DNA of 64,000 nucleotides from Symbiodinium natans (Eukaryota; Sar; Dinophyceae; Suessiales; Symbiodiniaceae), in NCBI GenBank assembly GCA_905221605.1, contig CAJNDS010000031.1, positions 1-64,000 of the forward strand, read 5' to 3'. Made by a program: the position numbers and the translations under genes. Under the pieces are notes generated by a model. The model made no database searches, was not told the DNA's origin, and worked only from the letters and a program-made list of their open reading frames with translations. Shown in pieces: positions 22,490 to 33,110 of this stretch; the first letter of the stretch is position 1, and every line of letters starts with the position of its first letter.

Positions 22490-23050
22490 GGAAAGGCTCG
22501 GACTCGTGATTTAGTATTGGGAGAAGGCCCGGGCTCGTGATGTAGTATTGGGGGGAGGCCCGGGCTCGTCATTTAGTATTGGGGGGAGGCGGGCTCGTGA
22601 TTTAGTATTGGGAGAAGGCCCGGGCTCGTGATTTAGTATTGGGAGAAGGCCCGGGCTCGTAATTTAGTATTGGGAGAAGGCCCGAGGCTTTTTTAATAGT
22701 TTTAAAAGTTTTAATAGTTTTAATAGTTTTAAAAGTTTTAAAAGTTTTGAAAGTTCAGGAATCTCATGGCCGGTTAGTATTGGAAGGAGGCCCGGGCTTG
22801 TAGTTTAGTATTGGGGGGAGGCCTGGGCTCGTGATTCTAGTATTGGGGGCAGGCCTGGGCTCGTGATTTAGTATTGGGGGGAGGCTCGGGCTCGTAATTT
22901 AATATTGGGGGGAGGCCCGGGCTCGTAATTTAGTATTGGGGGGGAGGCCCGGGCTCGTAATTTAGTATTGGGGAGAAGCCCGGGCTCGTAATTTAGTATT
23001 GGGGGGAGGCCCGGGCTCGTGGTTTTGTATTGGGGAGAGGCCCGGGGCCC
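22490..23050. repeat. ~33-bp satellite with CCCGGGCTCGT core
   Basis: About 15 units of GGAGGCCCGGGCTCGTGATT followed by TAGTATTGGG, with variants (GAAGGCC, GTAATTTAG). They are interrupted at 22690-22760 by the TTTTAATAGTTTTAAAAG repeat that dominates the next block, so the two satellites interleave. Confidence 0.85.
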
Positions 23051-23059
23051 TGTCCAGGA

Positions 23060-25600
23060 AATTCCTGAACTTTTAAATCTTTTTAATGGTTTAATAGTTT
23101 GAAAGGATTTTTTGAAGTTGAAACTATTAAAACTATCAAAACTATAAAAAAGGCTTCTTTTTAATAGTTTTAATAGTTTGGGAGGCTTTTTAAAAGTTGA
23201 AACTATTAAAACTATTAAAGCTTTAAAAAGGAGAAGGCCTGGCCTGGAGATTCCTGAACTTTTGAAACTTTTAAAACTATTAAAACTAATAAAACTACTA
23301 AAAATGCATCTTTTTAATAGTTTTAATAGTTTGGGCGGCTTTTTAAAAGTTCAAACTATTAAAACTATTGGAACTTTAAAAAGGAGAAGGCCTGGCCTGG
23401 AGATTCCTGAACTTTTAAAACTTTTAAAACTATTAAAACTATTAAAAAGGCTTCTTTGTAATAGTTTTAATAGTTTGGGAGGCTTTTTAGAAGTTGTAAC
23501 TATTAAAACTATTAAAACTATTAAAAGGAAGCCTTTTTAAAGGTTTTAAAAGTTTAAATAGTTTTAATAGTTTTAAAAGTTTTAATAGTTTTAAAAGTTC
23601 AGGAATCTCCTGGCCAGGCCTTCTCTTTTTGAAATATTTAATAGTTTGGGAGGCTTTTTAAAAGTTGAAACTATTGAAACTATTAAAACTATTAAAACTA
23701 TTAAGACTATTAAAACTATTAAAACTATTAAAACTATTAAAACTATTAAAACTATTAAAAAGGCTTCTTTTTAATAGTCTTAATAGTTTGGGAGGCTTTT
23801 TAACAGTTCAAACTATTAAAACTTTAAAAAGGCAAAGGCCTGGCCTGGAGATTCCCGAACTTTTAAAACTTTTAAAACTATTAAGACTATTAAACTATTA
23901 AAACTATTTAAAACTATTAAAACTATTAAAACTATTAAAACTATTAAACTATTAAAAAGGCTTCTTTTAATAGGTTTAACAGTTTGGGAGGCTTTTTAAA
24001 AGTTGAAACTATTAAAACTATTAAAACTTTAAAAAGGAGAAGGCCTGGCCTGGAGATTCCTGAACTTTTGAAACTTTTAAAACTATTAAAACTATTAAAA
24101 CTATTAAAATTGCTTCTTTTTAATAGTTTCAATAGTTTGGGAGGCTTTTTAAAAGTTCAAACCATTAAAACTATTAAAACTTTAAAAAGGAGAAGGCCTG
24201 GCCTGGAGATTCCTGAACTTTTAAAACTTTTAAAACTATTTAAACTTTTAGAACTATTAAAACTATTAAAACTATTAAAAAGGCTTCTTTTTAATAGTTT
24301 TAATAGTTTGGGAGGCTTTTTAAAAGTTCAAACTATTAAAACTATTAAAAGGCAGCCTTTTTAAAAGTTTTAATAGTTTTAATCGTTTTGAAAGTTTTTA
24401 AAGTTTTAATAGTTTTAAAAGTTCAGGAATCTCCTGGCCAGGCCTTCTCTTTTTTAAAGTTTTAATAGTTTGGAAGGCTTTTTAAAAGTTGAAACTATTA
24501 AAACTATTAAAACTATTAAAAAGGCTTCTTTTTAATAGTTTTAATAGTCCGGGAGGCTTTTTAAAAGTTGAAACTATTAAAACTATTAAAACTTTAAAAT
24601 GGAGAAGGCCTGGCCTGGAGATTCCTGAACTTTTAAAACTTTTAAAACTTTTAAAACTATTAAAACTATTAAAACTATTAAAACTATTAAAACTATTAAA
24701 AATGCTTCTTTTTAATAGTTTTAATAGTTTGGGCGGCTTTTTAAAAGTTCAAACTATTAAAACTATTGAAACTTTAAAAAGGAGAAGGCCTGGCCTGGAG
24801 ATTCCTGAACTTTTGAAACTTTTAAAACTATTAAAACTATTAAATCTATTAAAAAGGCTTCTTTTTAATAGTTTTAATAGTTTGGGAGGCTTTTTAAAAG
24901 TTCAAACTATTAAAACTATTAAAACTATTAAAAGGAAGCCCTTTTAAAAGTTTTAATAGTTTTAATCGTTTTAATAGTTTTGAAAGTTTTAATAGTTTTA
25001 AAAGTTCAGGAATCTTCTGGCCAGGCCATCTCTTTTTTAGATTTTTAATAGTTTGGGAGGCTTTTTAAAAGTTGAAACTATTAAAACTATTAAAACTATT
25101 GAAAATGCTTCTTTTTAATAGTTTTAATAGTTCGGGAGGCTTTTTAAAAGTTCAAACTATTAAAACTATTAAAACTTTAAAGAGGAGAAGGCCTGGCCTG
25201 GAGATTCCTGAACTTTTAAAACTTTTAAAACTATTTAAACTTTTAGAACTATTAAAACTATTAAAAAGGCTTCTTTTTAATAGTTTTAATAGTTTGGGAG
25301 GCTTTTTAAAAGTTCAAACTATTAAAACTATTAAAACTATTAAAAGGAAGCCCTTTTAAAAGTTTTAATAGCTTTAATAGTTTAAAAGTTTTAATAGTTT
25401 TAAAAGTTCAGGAATCTCCTGGCCAGGCCTTCTCTTTTTAAAGTTTTAATAGTTCGGAAGGCTTTTTAAAAGTTGAAACTATTAAAACTATTAAAACTAT
25501 TAAAAATGCTTCTTTTTAATAGTTTTAATAGTTTCGGAGGCTTTTTTAATATTCAATCTATTAAAACTATTAAAACTTTTAATACAGAAAGCAGCCATGT
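23060..25600. repeat. AAAACTATTA satellite in higher-order units
   Basis: Short AAAACTATT repeats and their inverse (AATAGTTTT) are arranged in larger units. A unit reads GGCTTCTTTTTAATAG, TTTGGGAGGCTTTTTAAAAG, a run of AAACTATTAA, AAAGGAGAAGGCCTGGCC, GGAGATTCCTGAACTTTT. Units recur every ~150-450 bp. The segment GTTCAGGAATCTCCTGGCC near 23600, 24420, 25010 and 25405 is the reverse complement of the GGAGATTCCTGAAC block, so parts of the array are inverted and could pair. Leu/Lys-rich open frames across it are artefacts. Confidence 0.9.
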
Positions 25601-25624
25601 CAAATAGTACATAGAGGTTCCTCT

Positions 25625-25710
25625 TACATATATATATATACACACATACATACATACGTACGTACGTACGTGCGTACGTACATACATACATACGTACATA
25701 CATACATGAG
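25625..25710. repeat. TACA/TACG microsatellite
   Basis: TA, CACATA, CATACG and TACG tetranucleotide repeats mark the right edge of the satellite block. Sequence after 25710 is no longer repetitive. Confidence 0.9.
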
Positions 25711-28178
25711 GCCCCACCCGTAATCCACACCCCCTTTCGATGCGGAAAAAATGCAGTTTTTTGCCAAAGAAGCAAGGGTTTTGCATATTCAAGCCTTATT
25801 GTTGATACGACAGCCGAAACAAGCAGTACTTTTCCTGAATCCTAGGGGTGTTCCTTGCATGCTAAATGAAGCCCATAAACCCACAAAAACAAAATATACA
25901 GATAACTTGGACCCCAGGCCGATTGGGCTTTCACAAATGGTCAATGTTTTGTTGGGAAAAACCATGCTTTTTGGACTTCAGGCCTCTGGAATCCCAAATC
26001 AAAAGAAGGAAAGGTGTTGTTGCTCGGTATTCCTGCGAAAAAACTAGCATAAACATGTTCTTGTAAATAGTCAGGCCTCAAACATTCCGAATGCATTGTC
26101 AAAACAGCGGCTGGATTATGGTGGTGAATTCTCAATTCAATTCACGAGCGCTTGACGAGGCCCCGAACAGGATGGCCTCTCGACTCTTGGTAGAGTGCAC
26201 GGCAGACGTGAGATTTTAAAGATTTTAGGTTCGAAAGTAAGAATAGAGCAGAAAGGAGATGGACAGCCGTGAGCAGATGCGCTTCACTTTGCGTGTCATT
26301 TAAGAAGCATTGTGAAAGGACTGGCTTTCGGAACCACAAGTGTGTTGGGAAGGGAGCACTTCGTTGTCGTCGTCCTTGTTGTTGTTGCTGCTGCTGCTGT
26401 CGCTGCTCTTCTTTTGTTTGGTTCAAGTCATTCTATGTATTTATCTAGTTTTCCTCTTGGCGGTCACGTTGTGTTGTTGCTGCTGCCGCTGCCGCTGCCG
26501 CTTCCGCTGCCGCTGCCGCCGCCGCCGCTGCTGCTGCTGCTCGTCTGCATGCTGGTTCAAAGTTTCGGGTCCACTGGAGCAAGCTCTGAGCGCAGGGTTT
26601 TGGCTTAGGGCAGCGTGCCCGACATGTCAGTTTCGCTTGCAGCGCAAGAAGACAAAACGCAGCATCCGTTTGGTGTTTTGGAGTTCGGCGGGGTTAATAA
26701 ACCTTTACTGAACCAATTCCTTCGAAGAATGGAGATACATAGAGACTCTTGAGACAAGGAGGATGGTTTTGGGGTGTTGCTGGCATTACGGCGGGTGCGA
26801 GCGGGCGTTGTTGCAATTTTTGACTCTTGACCGGACCAGCATACTACAACGGGTCGGATTAAGGGCTCAACTTTAGCACCTGCAATCGCATTGAAACCTG
26901 AAAAGAAACCGAATTTCTATTTTTCAACAGCCCACAGAATTCGTGACATAACTATACGAATCTCTGGCAAGTGTAACCTTTACCGGGAAGCCCCTTCAAG
27001 TTTCGAGCCGATTATGAAGGCCAGTGAAATGAGGCTTGTGCAGTGCAAGGCCGTCAGCGGACCCCGCCAGCCAACGGGTGCTTTCAACAGTGAAACCTTA
27101 GCAAAGAGCTTCGATCCCGAGGCCCATGAGTCCTGGTGCCGGCAGCATGGAACCTTCTCCGGAAGCCCTTGAGCTGTTGGCTTGTTACGACAGCATTTCT
27201 CGGTACAGTTGACCGCCTGAGCCTTTGTGGTGTCTGCATTACGGCAACATTTTTGGTACAGTTGCCTGCTAAATGTGGCGGAAAGTCCCGCGACAGAAGC
27301 TTGCGGCGAAGCAGCCCTAATTTGTGTCCGAAAATGGTTTTCTTGTTTTTGCTTTAGCTTTGTCATGCCTCGTACGATGCAACAGCGTCTTGCGAGTAGA
27401 AGGGGCAGGGGATTGGGCAACAGCAGCAGACTTGCTTGAGAGATTCGTCCAGTTTTGGCAGATCCCAAAAGGCTCTGCGCGACACTACGAACAGTAGCAC
27501 TTGAGCCTCCATGGCATCTCTTCCTTGCGTGAGGCCGGGCCTCAACATGTAATGCAGCAAACCTCAAACTTCACAGTTGTCATGTTTGACCTACTTGAAT
27601 CGAACATGCGTCGTTTATCTTCTCTAATTCTTGGCGGAAAACTGTCAAACGAGAACTCCTCTTCACCGCTTTCTAGAAAGAGAAAACCTCACCGCCTCCA
27701 GTGTTGAGATCGTTTCACAACAAAGAAACATATATCCAAGGGCTGCTTTTCAGCTTCTTCATTTTTATCGAATAAAACCGTGAGTAAGATTCAGGAGAAC
27801 TCATTGTCTGCCACAAGTTCTTGCGAGTCTGAAACTGAAATTTGAGACTCGCAAGAACTTCTGGCAGACGCAGTAGTACGCAAAAAGGGCCTCTATGCAC
27901 TCTTCTGTTTTTCAAAAAGGAAAGCCCCCTTCACGAGTACGATAGCTTCTGTATCTCACAATAATGCACACAGAAACCACTTGAAATGAAACAGCCCGAT
28001 TCTAGTGGCATGCCTTCACCCTCTTCACAACGCTTTCTTCAAGAGGTGCTCTTATGTTCAACGAAAACTGTAGCTAGGAACCGTGGGAACTTCTTCTACG
28101 GTTTTTTGACTAGGAAGAAGTACGCTAGCTTCTGACACTGGCAATAGTACACAAAACACCTCTCTTGTTTCTCCACCC

Positions 28179-28221
<43 letters not shown>

Positions 28222-28900
28222 CCCCCTTTCGATGGGATGTTTTACAATCATGAACGACATACTGCTGACTCAGCAAGAACTCCTCATCTTAAACGAACGA
28301 CCTCACACACATATGTAAACAAAACAACAAGACGGTAGGTCACTGAGAGGGGTGGCGAATATCTGCATACATATATCATACACTACACATGCATAGACAA
28401 ACATGCACGTGCATATTTGGTGCATACAGTGAGTCCGAGCCGCCTGCGAACTAACTTGAAAGACCGACTCCTACTTGTAAGGTACACAACTGAACCAAAA
28501 ACACACACAGATACAAATTATCGGTGTATCCAGTCTCCCTTCTCTGTTATAGTTGTTTGTGTTGCCCCCTGAAGAACACCTGAACCCAAAGACACTCACA
28601 GTACACTGTAGTGAGCTTCAGGAGCTTTCATCTCTTTCTTGACACAACATGCAATCTCTCAAATGCACAGAACAGTGAAAACATTACTGCGAGTTTGCTG
28701 TCGTCTAGCTCGTGGCTTTTCCGCTCACGGCAAAATAGAAGCAAAGGAAAGGACAAGCAGATGTAATTACAAACTCTGGAGTCCGCCTAATAAAAGAAAT
28801 GGAAACTTTAATTCTTGTCCACTTTGGGCCCAGGTCCCCAAGCTCAGGTGTGGCCGAGGAACAGGAGAGATAGCAGATCCTCTACCATGCTGACGGCTTT
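25711..28900. other. Unassigned region with trinucleotide tract
   Basis: No gene can be assembled here. At 26375-26545 there are TTG, CTG and GCCGCTGCC-type runs that give Leu/Val/Arg or, on the minus strand, poly-Gln open frames. These are simple-sequence effects. A hairpin element (27806-27869) and a GA tract (28181-28220) are listed elsewhere. Short open frames around 26.9-27.6 kb on both strands lack motifs and consistent splice partners. Confidence 0.45.
27806..27869. repeat. Hairpin element, 25-bp arms
   Basis: GTCTGCCACAAGTTCTTGCG... at 27806-27830 is inverted at 27845-27869 with one mismatch and a 14-base loop. A diverged relative of the right half (AGAAGTACGCTAGC...AATAGTACACAAAA) follows near 28115-28160, suggesting a small repeat family. 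Confidence 0.8.
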
Positions 28901-28919
28901 TCCGTAGCTCGTGCTATCC

Positions 28920-29290
28920 TTAGCAAGTGATGCGTTTCAAGCTTCTCATGCTTCGGGATGGTTGCTGGGATGGGGGCGAGTGGGGTAATTCCCTCCAAGT
29001 GTCACCACTGACCTTGATGGCCAGTGGATGGCCGCCATCACCGCCAACCATTGTGACGGCAGCCCCGCCTTTGCTGACCCACGCAAGCACTTGCCGCTTC
29101 CTTTTGCTACGTGCGTCACGCATCAAGCAGCTTGCCAGTACAAAAGTAACAACCTTTGCACGTGCAATTCGTAGGATAGTCCGGAACACTGTTTTTCGCG
29201 ACCCATTGCAAATTCGAGTCGTGCTTGCCACCCGAGATGGCTCTGCGGCTGGCTTGAAGGCTGCGTCCTTGTGGCACTGCAAAGAGGCCT
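28920..29290 (-). CDS. Possible coding exons, unidentified
   Basis: A minus-strand stretch stays open for about 120 codons. Within it, 29013-29068 could be an exon: it follows AAAG, encodes GGAAVTMVGGDGGHPLAIK and ends at a GTCAGT donor. The plus strand is open over the same bases, so strand is not certain. It lies downstream of the dsRBD-like gene on the same strand. No family recognised. Confidence 0.22.
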
Positions 29291-29928
29291 TCCTGGGTTC
29301 CAGGCGGTCATAAGACTACCGAGCCCCAAGCGCACAAAGCAGCGAAAACTGGCGTTAGGCCACGGTTGGGGTTTGGGTCTACTGCAAGATCATGCTGTGG
29401 AGCTGCAAGCTGCTCAGGGTCCAATGGTGGGGGTGACTGCAAGCACACCAAGGCACTGCTACTCTCGGGCATGAGCAAGCAATAAAGATGACCTAGCATG
29501 CAATGGTATAATTCGATAACAAGAAAACAATCAAACGACTATACTATGCACAAAAATCAGAGCAATCATAATGACCATAAGAATCATACAGTAATCATGA
29601 ATCATAACACTGCGGTACAAAGAGTCGAACAATAAGTTCAAGAATGCAAACATGAACCGGACTCTGTGATGTTGAAAATCAATTTCTGGCCGCTCACATT
29701 CGTCGAGGTCGTTTGTGGCTGCGACCTTGGGGCCTTTGGGTCAAGCTGGGTCCCATGCCGAGGCGGGTAGCGTAGCGACACACTATTCGGAACCTGAACT
29801 GCTCCAGCTTGCCAGATGTCCACGCCCTTCTTCCATATTGGCTATCGGCTCGGCCCCGCAACCGGAGTCCACGAGGCCCCTCTTCAAGGTACTAGACAAG
29901 AGTCACAAGATGTCACAAGAATGCAACA

Positions 29929-30572
29929 TCAGGAAACACCCAAGTACGTGTAGAACTCCAGCCCTGCCAGGCTGCGTGGAAGGACTTGTGAGTCTCCTCC
30001 GCACCGCGCGTGCGGAGCGAACTCAGCGCAGCCACTGCCGCATTGATTTTGGCCTCCTCGGCCGTCTTTGCTGGGGCTCCTGCCACATCACGAGAAACGT
30101 GACCCGGGGGCGGGGGGGTGATGGGTGTGATTCCTGAGACTGCCCAAAGGAGCAGCACGGCAATACACGCCGTGCCTTCATGTGAGCCCGTGGTAATTTT
30201 CGCCACTGCCAAGTAGGAGGCTCCATGAGCCCGCACTTCGTACTCGGCGATGGGTGGCAGAAAGTCAGGGTTAAGCAAGTACTCTTTCAAGGTGACCTGA
30301 AGCCGCAAGATGCCACAAGTCTGTGACAGAGAGAATCCACTTTGAACATATCAGACGCTTAGTCCTACTCGTAGATAGTCCTAACATCTCTTCACCACAG
30401 GAACCTTGCGTCGGCCACCCAGCTTCTCCGCAGCGGTCTCAAGACTTTCGTGCACTTGCTCGAACACCAACCTCTTCGGCACTTTGGTTCCCGTAAAGGT
30501 TGGCCACTGGGGCAATGCCCACATCAGCAGGAGGGCAAGAAGTTGCAAGCGCAGGCACCGCATCGTTTGCAT
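29929..30572 (-). CDS. dsRBD-like small protein, four exons
   Basis: Reconstructed exons are 30405-30572, 30188-30296, 30005-30079 and 29929-29963. All junction phases agree and give 128 residues. Introns are GT-AG, GC-AG and GT-AG, with acceptors CAG followed by G. Residues 1-22 (MQTMRCLRLQLLALLLMWAL...) look like a signal peptide or membrane anchor. Residues ~57-116 follow the double-stranded RNA-binding domain pattern: TLKEYLLNPDFLPPIAEYEV, then a strand with YLAVAKITTG, then KTAEEAKINAAVAALSSL as the second helix. The usual KKxAK lysine pair is replaced by KTAEEAK, so RNA binding may be weak. Start and signal peptide are inferences. An upstream exon could replace the hydrophobic start. 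No transcript support is available. Confidence 0.5.
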
Positions 30573-31556
30573 CGCTGGGGCCCAGGATGTCTTTGCTCTC
30601 TTGGTCCAGCGCTGCGGCTACCCGGGAGATCCCTTGCACACAGACAATGTGTGAGCTGGAACGTGCTCTCGTTGCTACACCCTGTACCGGCAGAAGTCTG
30701 CACTTTTTTTGTCGCAGCCCCAGCCCAGAGAGGATGCTGCGTAGGGCCTCAGAGGGACGACTCTTGGGCAGCAGTGGAAACCCACAACTGCGCAGGTCTG
30801 AATCTTGAGGCTTTAGGACCTTAAGCGACTTAGGGTTCATTAAGCTTTGCCAAGCAGCTTTCACTGCACTTCTTCGCTTCTCGGGCTAGACTGTTGTCGG
30901 ACCCGCGAGCCTTTCAGGCAAATTTGAGAAGTCTGCTCTGAGGGCACTGTCTCTTGAATTAGAAGAAATCATCTGCCCAGAATAAGCTGGAATGTGATGA
31001 GCCAGTAAAGGCCATGCTTACATCTCAAGATCCTCATCAGGGCGCACTGTTTCCACTCAGTAGCAAGAGACCATGATGCGCGTTAAAGAGCCCATTGCAA
31101 GCATGCTGCAGATTTCTGCTACCAGACTCTGAGCCCTGACAACTCCATGAGATGAATCCATGCCTTGCCGACATGAGTGCCTCATGAAAAGCGGACCGAA
31201 ACCGTGAGCCTGGCTGAGGTAGAGATGAGCCTCCAGGGTTTGAAGCCACCCAAGAAGAGCAGGGCTAGGAGAACTCTGACGTATTTCTTGCACTTCTTGT
31301 CAAAATCCACTAGTCTTCTGCATCAAGCAGGCAGAACCCTGGCCTTGGCAGCCCAGTCTGTCACGGCCTCGCATGGCGCGCACGATCTCAAGACATCAGC
31401 CAATCCACTCCAACAGTACTCAATACGCACGCAGTTCGCCACGGAATCCCCATCCCTTGCATATCTTCGTCGGCCTCATCGGCTAACCAAAAACCCGAAA
31501 CCCTAAAACCCGAACCCCAAAGCCCGAGGAAGACAGCGAATCCAAGAGTTAAGGAA

Positions 31557-32392
31557 AATTAACTCTGAAGTTAATTGACCGGCATCCGGCAGGCTCGACG
31601 CCTCTTGGGTCCAGCACAATTAACTCTCGATTTAATTGGCCTGTTAACGTCGCGCGACATAGCATGCCATGCTAGCAAGCTGCTCAAGGAAAACAATTAA
31701 ATCAAGATCTAATTGTTTCTGCTAGACGACCCCAACCCGCAGCAGAATTAAATCAAGATTTAATGGACATGAACCAATGACCAAGCCTGAATACGGGTCG
31801 GATCGGGAACCACCTTAACCAGTAGGACACCCATGAAATCAGGGACAACCAGATAACTAAATATACCTACACCGGAATGTTGATGGCATGGATAGTAATA
31901 ATAAGAATAAAAATAATAGTTATAACAATAATTATAATAATAATAAAATAGTAATAATAATAATAGTACTAAGAAGAAGAATAGTACTAAGAATAATAAT
32001 AATGATAGTACTAAGAATAATATAGTAATAAACAAACAGTAATAATAACAATACTAAGAAGAATAATAATAGTAATGGTAATAATAATAGTTATTATAAG
32101 AGTAAGAATAATAGTAATAGTAATAATACGAATTACTAATAGTAGTAATAATAGTACAATTAAATCATGATTTAATGGTGCAAATACAATTAAATCATGA
32201 TTTAATGGCGCAAATAGGTACCAATTGGCAGAAGTCTCTGCTATACCATTAACTCAAGATTTAATTGTCTGCCAGTCAAACACACAGGAACACAATTAAA
32301 TCTGGATTTAATTGTGTTTCTGGAGGGAAGAAGGTATGTCGAGGTAGGTCAAAACCCAACCCAAAGGCAACAATCAAATCAGGATTTAGCTT
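31557..32392. repeat. Cluster of nine AATTAAATC palindromes
   Basis: Nine quasi-palindromes of the form CAATTAAATC-NN-GATTTAATTG lie at about 31557, 31617, 31694, 31746, 32157, 32187, 32246, 32291 and 32371. The one at 32291-32316 has perfect 12-bp arms. The one at 31694 extends to 13-bp arms with one mismatch. Copies at 32157 and 32187 form a 30-bp direct duplication. Variants keep pairing (AATTAACT/AGTTAATT at 31557). I saw no other copy in the window. Confidence 0.85.
31885..32155. repeat. AAT/AGT-rich simple repeat
   Basis: AATAATAAT, AGTAATAAT and AAGAAGAAT trinucleotide runs sit in the middle of the palindrome cluster. The Tyr/Leu/Phe-rich minus-strand open frame is a by-product. Confidence 0.9.
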
Positions 32393-32482
32393 TTTTTAAC
32401 TTCTGGATTCATTGGTTTTCCCCAAAGCCCCCAAGCCCACTCGCATCTGGCTTGCTTGCGGCTACCCGTCGACGGTTTTGCT

Positions 32483-32691
32483 CTAGCATTCTTTACTGTC
32501 AGATTGAACATCGTCGGAATCTGATCTCGCCTCCTCATTGCCGAGGCGCAGCGCGCATTCCATCGCCTTGCAACTGGTGCCCAAAGTGTGCTCACAGTGC
32601 CAAATCGCTGCAAAGCCTTCTTCGAGCAAGAGTTTTGCGACAAGAGCTGCCTCGTAGCAGGCCAGACCTCGAAGCATCTTGTCCGACAAAC
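32483..32691 (-). CDS. C-terminal exon of an unidentified gene
   Basis: After a TAACAG acceptor the minus strand reads 69 codons to a TAG. Its composition looks coding: GLSDKMLRGLACYEAALVAK, then EEGFAAIWHCEHTLG, ending in an acidic tail with SDSDDVQSDS. A second possible exon of the same gene, TPRVAYSVRKNSWPPLMQK, lies at about 32885-32985 with a GTGTTC donor, but the phases do not join directly, so another exon is missing. Between them is a CAG/CGG trinucleotide tract (32775-32838). Family not recognised. Confidence 0.42.
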
Positions 32692-33110
32692 CTGTTACAA
32701 GGCAAGCAAGACTTGGCGAAAGTGACAGAGTCAACTTCAACAGTGGGAAACTGAGAACGAACGGGAAAAGAGCAGCAGGCAGCGGCAGCAGCAGCAGCAG
32801 CGGCAGCGGCAGCGGCAGCAGCAGCGGCAGCAGCAGCAGATCTCACCGAGCGTGCATCGGCCGTCTCGGACAGTCAACTCACGTGAACACCCGTGAAGAT
32901 CCGCATCCACAATCTCGGCCTTCTGCATCAATGGTGGCCAGGAGTTCTTCCGCACAGAGTAAGCCACTCGTGGGGTTTGCAGGGCCTTCGCGGCAGAGCT
33001 CCTCCTCAAGCCTAGCAGGGATTGGGTGGGGGTGGGGGTGTTCAGTACCGTCTCATGAAGTTGTCATGACATCATAGCTTGCTTATATGAAACTACATTC
33101 CGGATTGTGT

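Noticed and set aside
23178-25359. Leu/Lys-rich open frames with repeated KLLKLLKLL and IPELLKLL patterns
   Set aside because: Direct translation of the AAAACTATT satellite. Frames break and restart with repeat number.
26142-26426. Minus-strand poly-Gln open frame
   Set aside because: Produced by TTG/CTG trinucleotide repeats. No conserved sequence around it.
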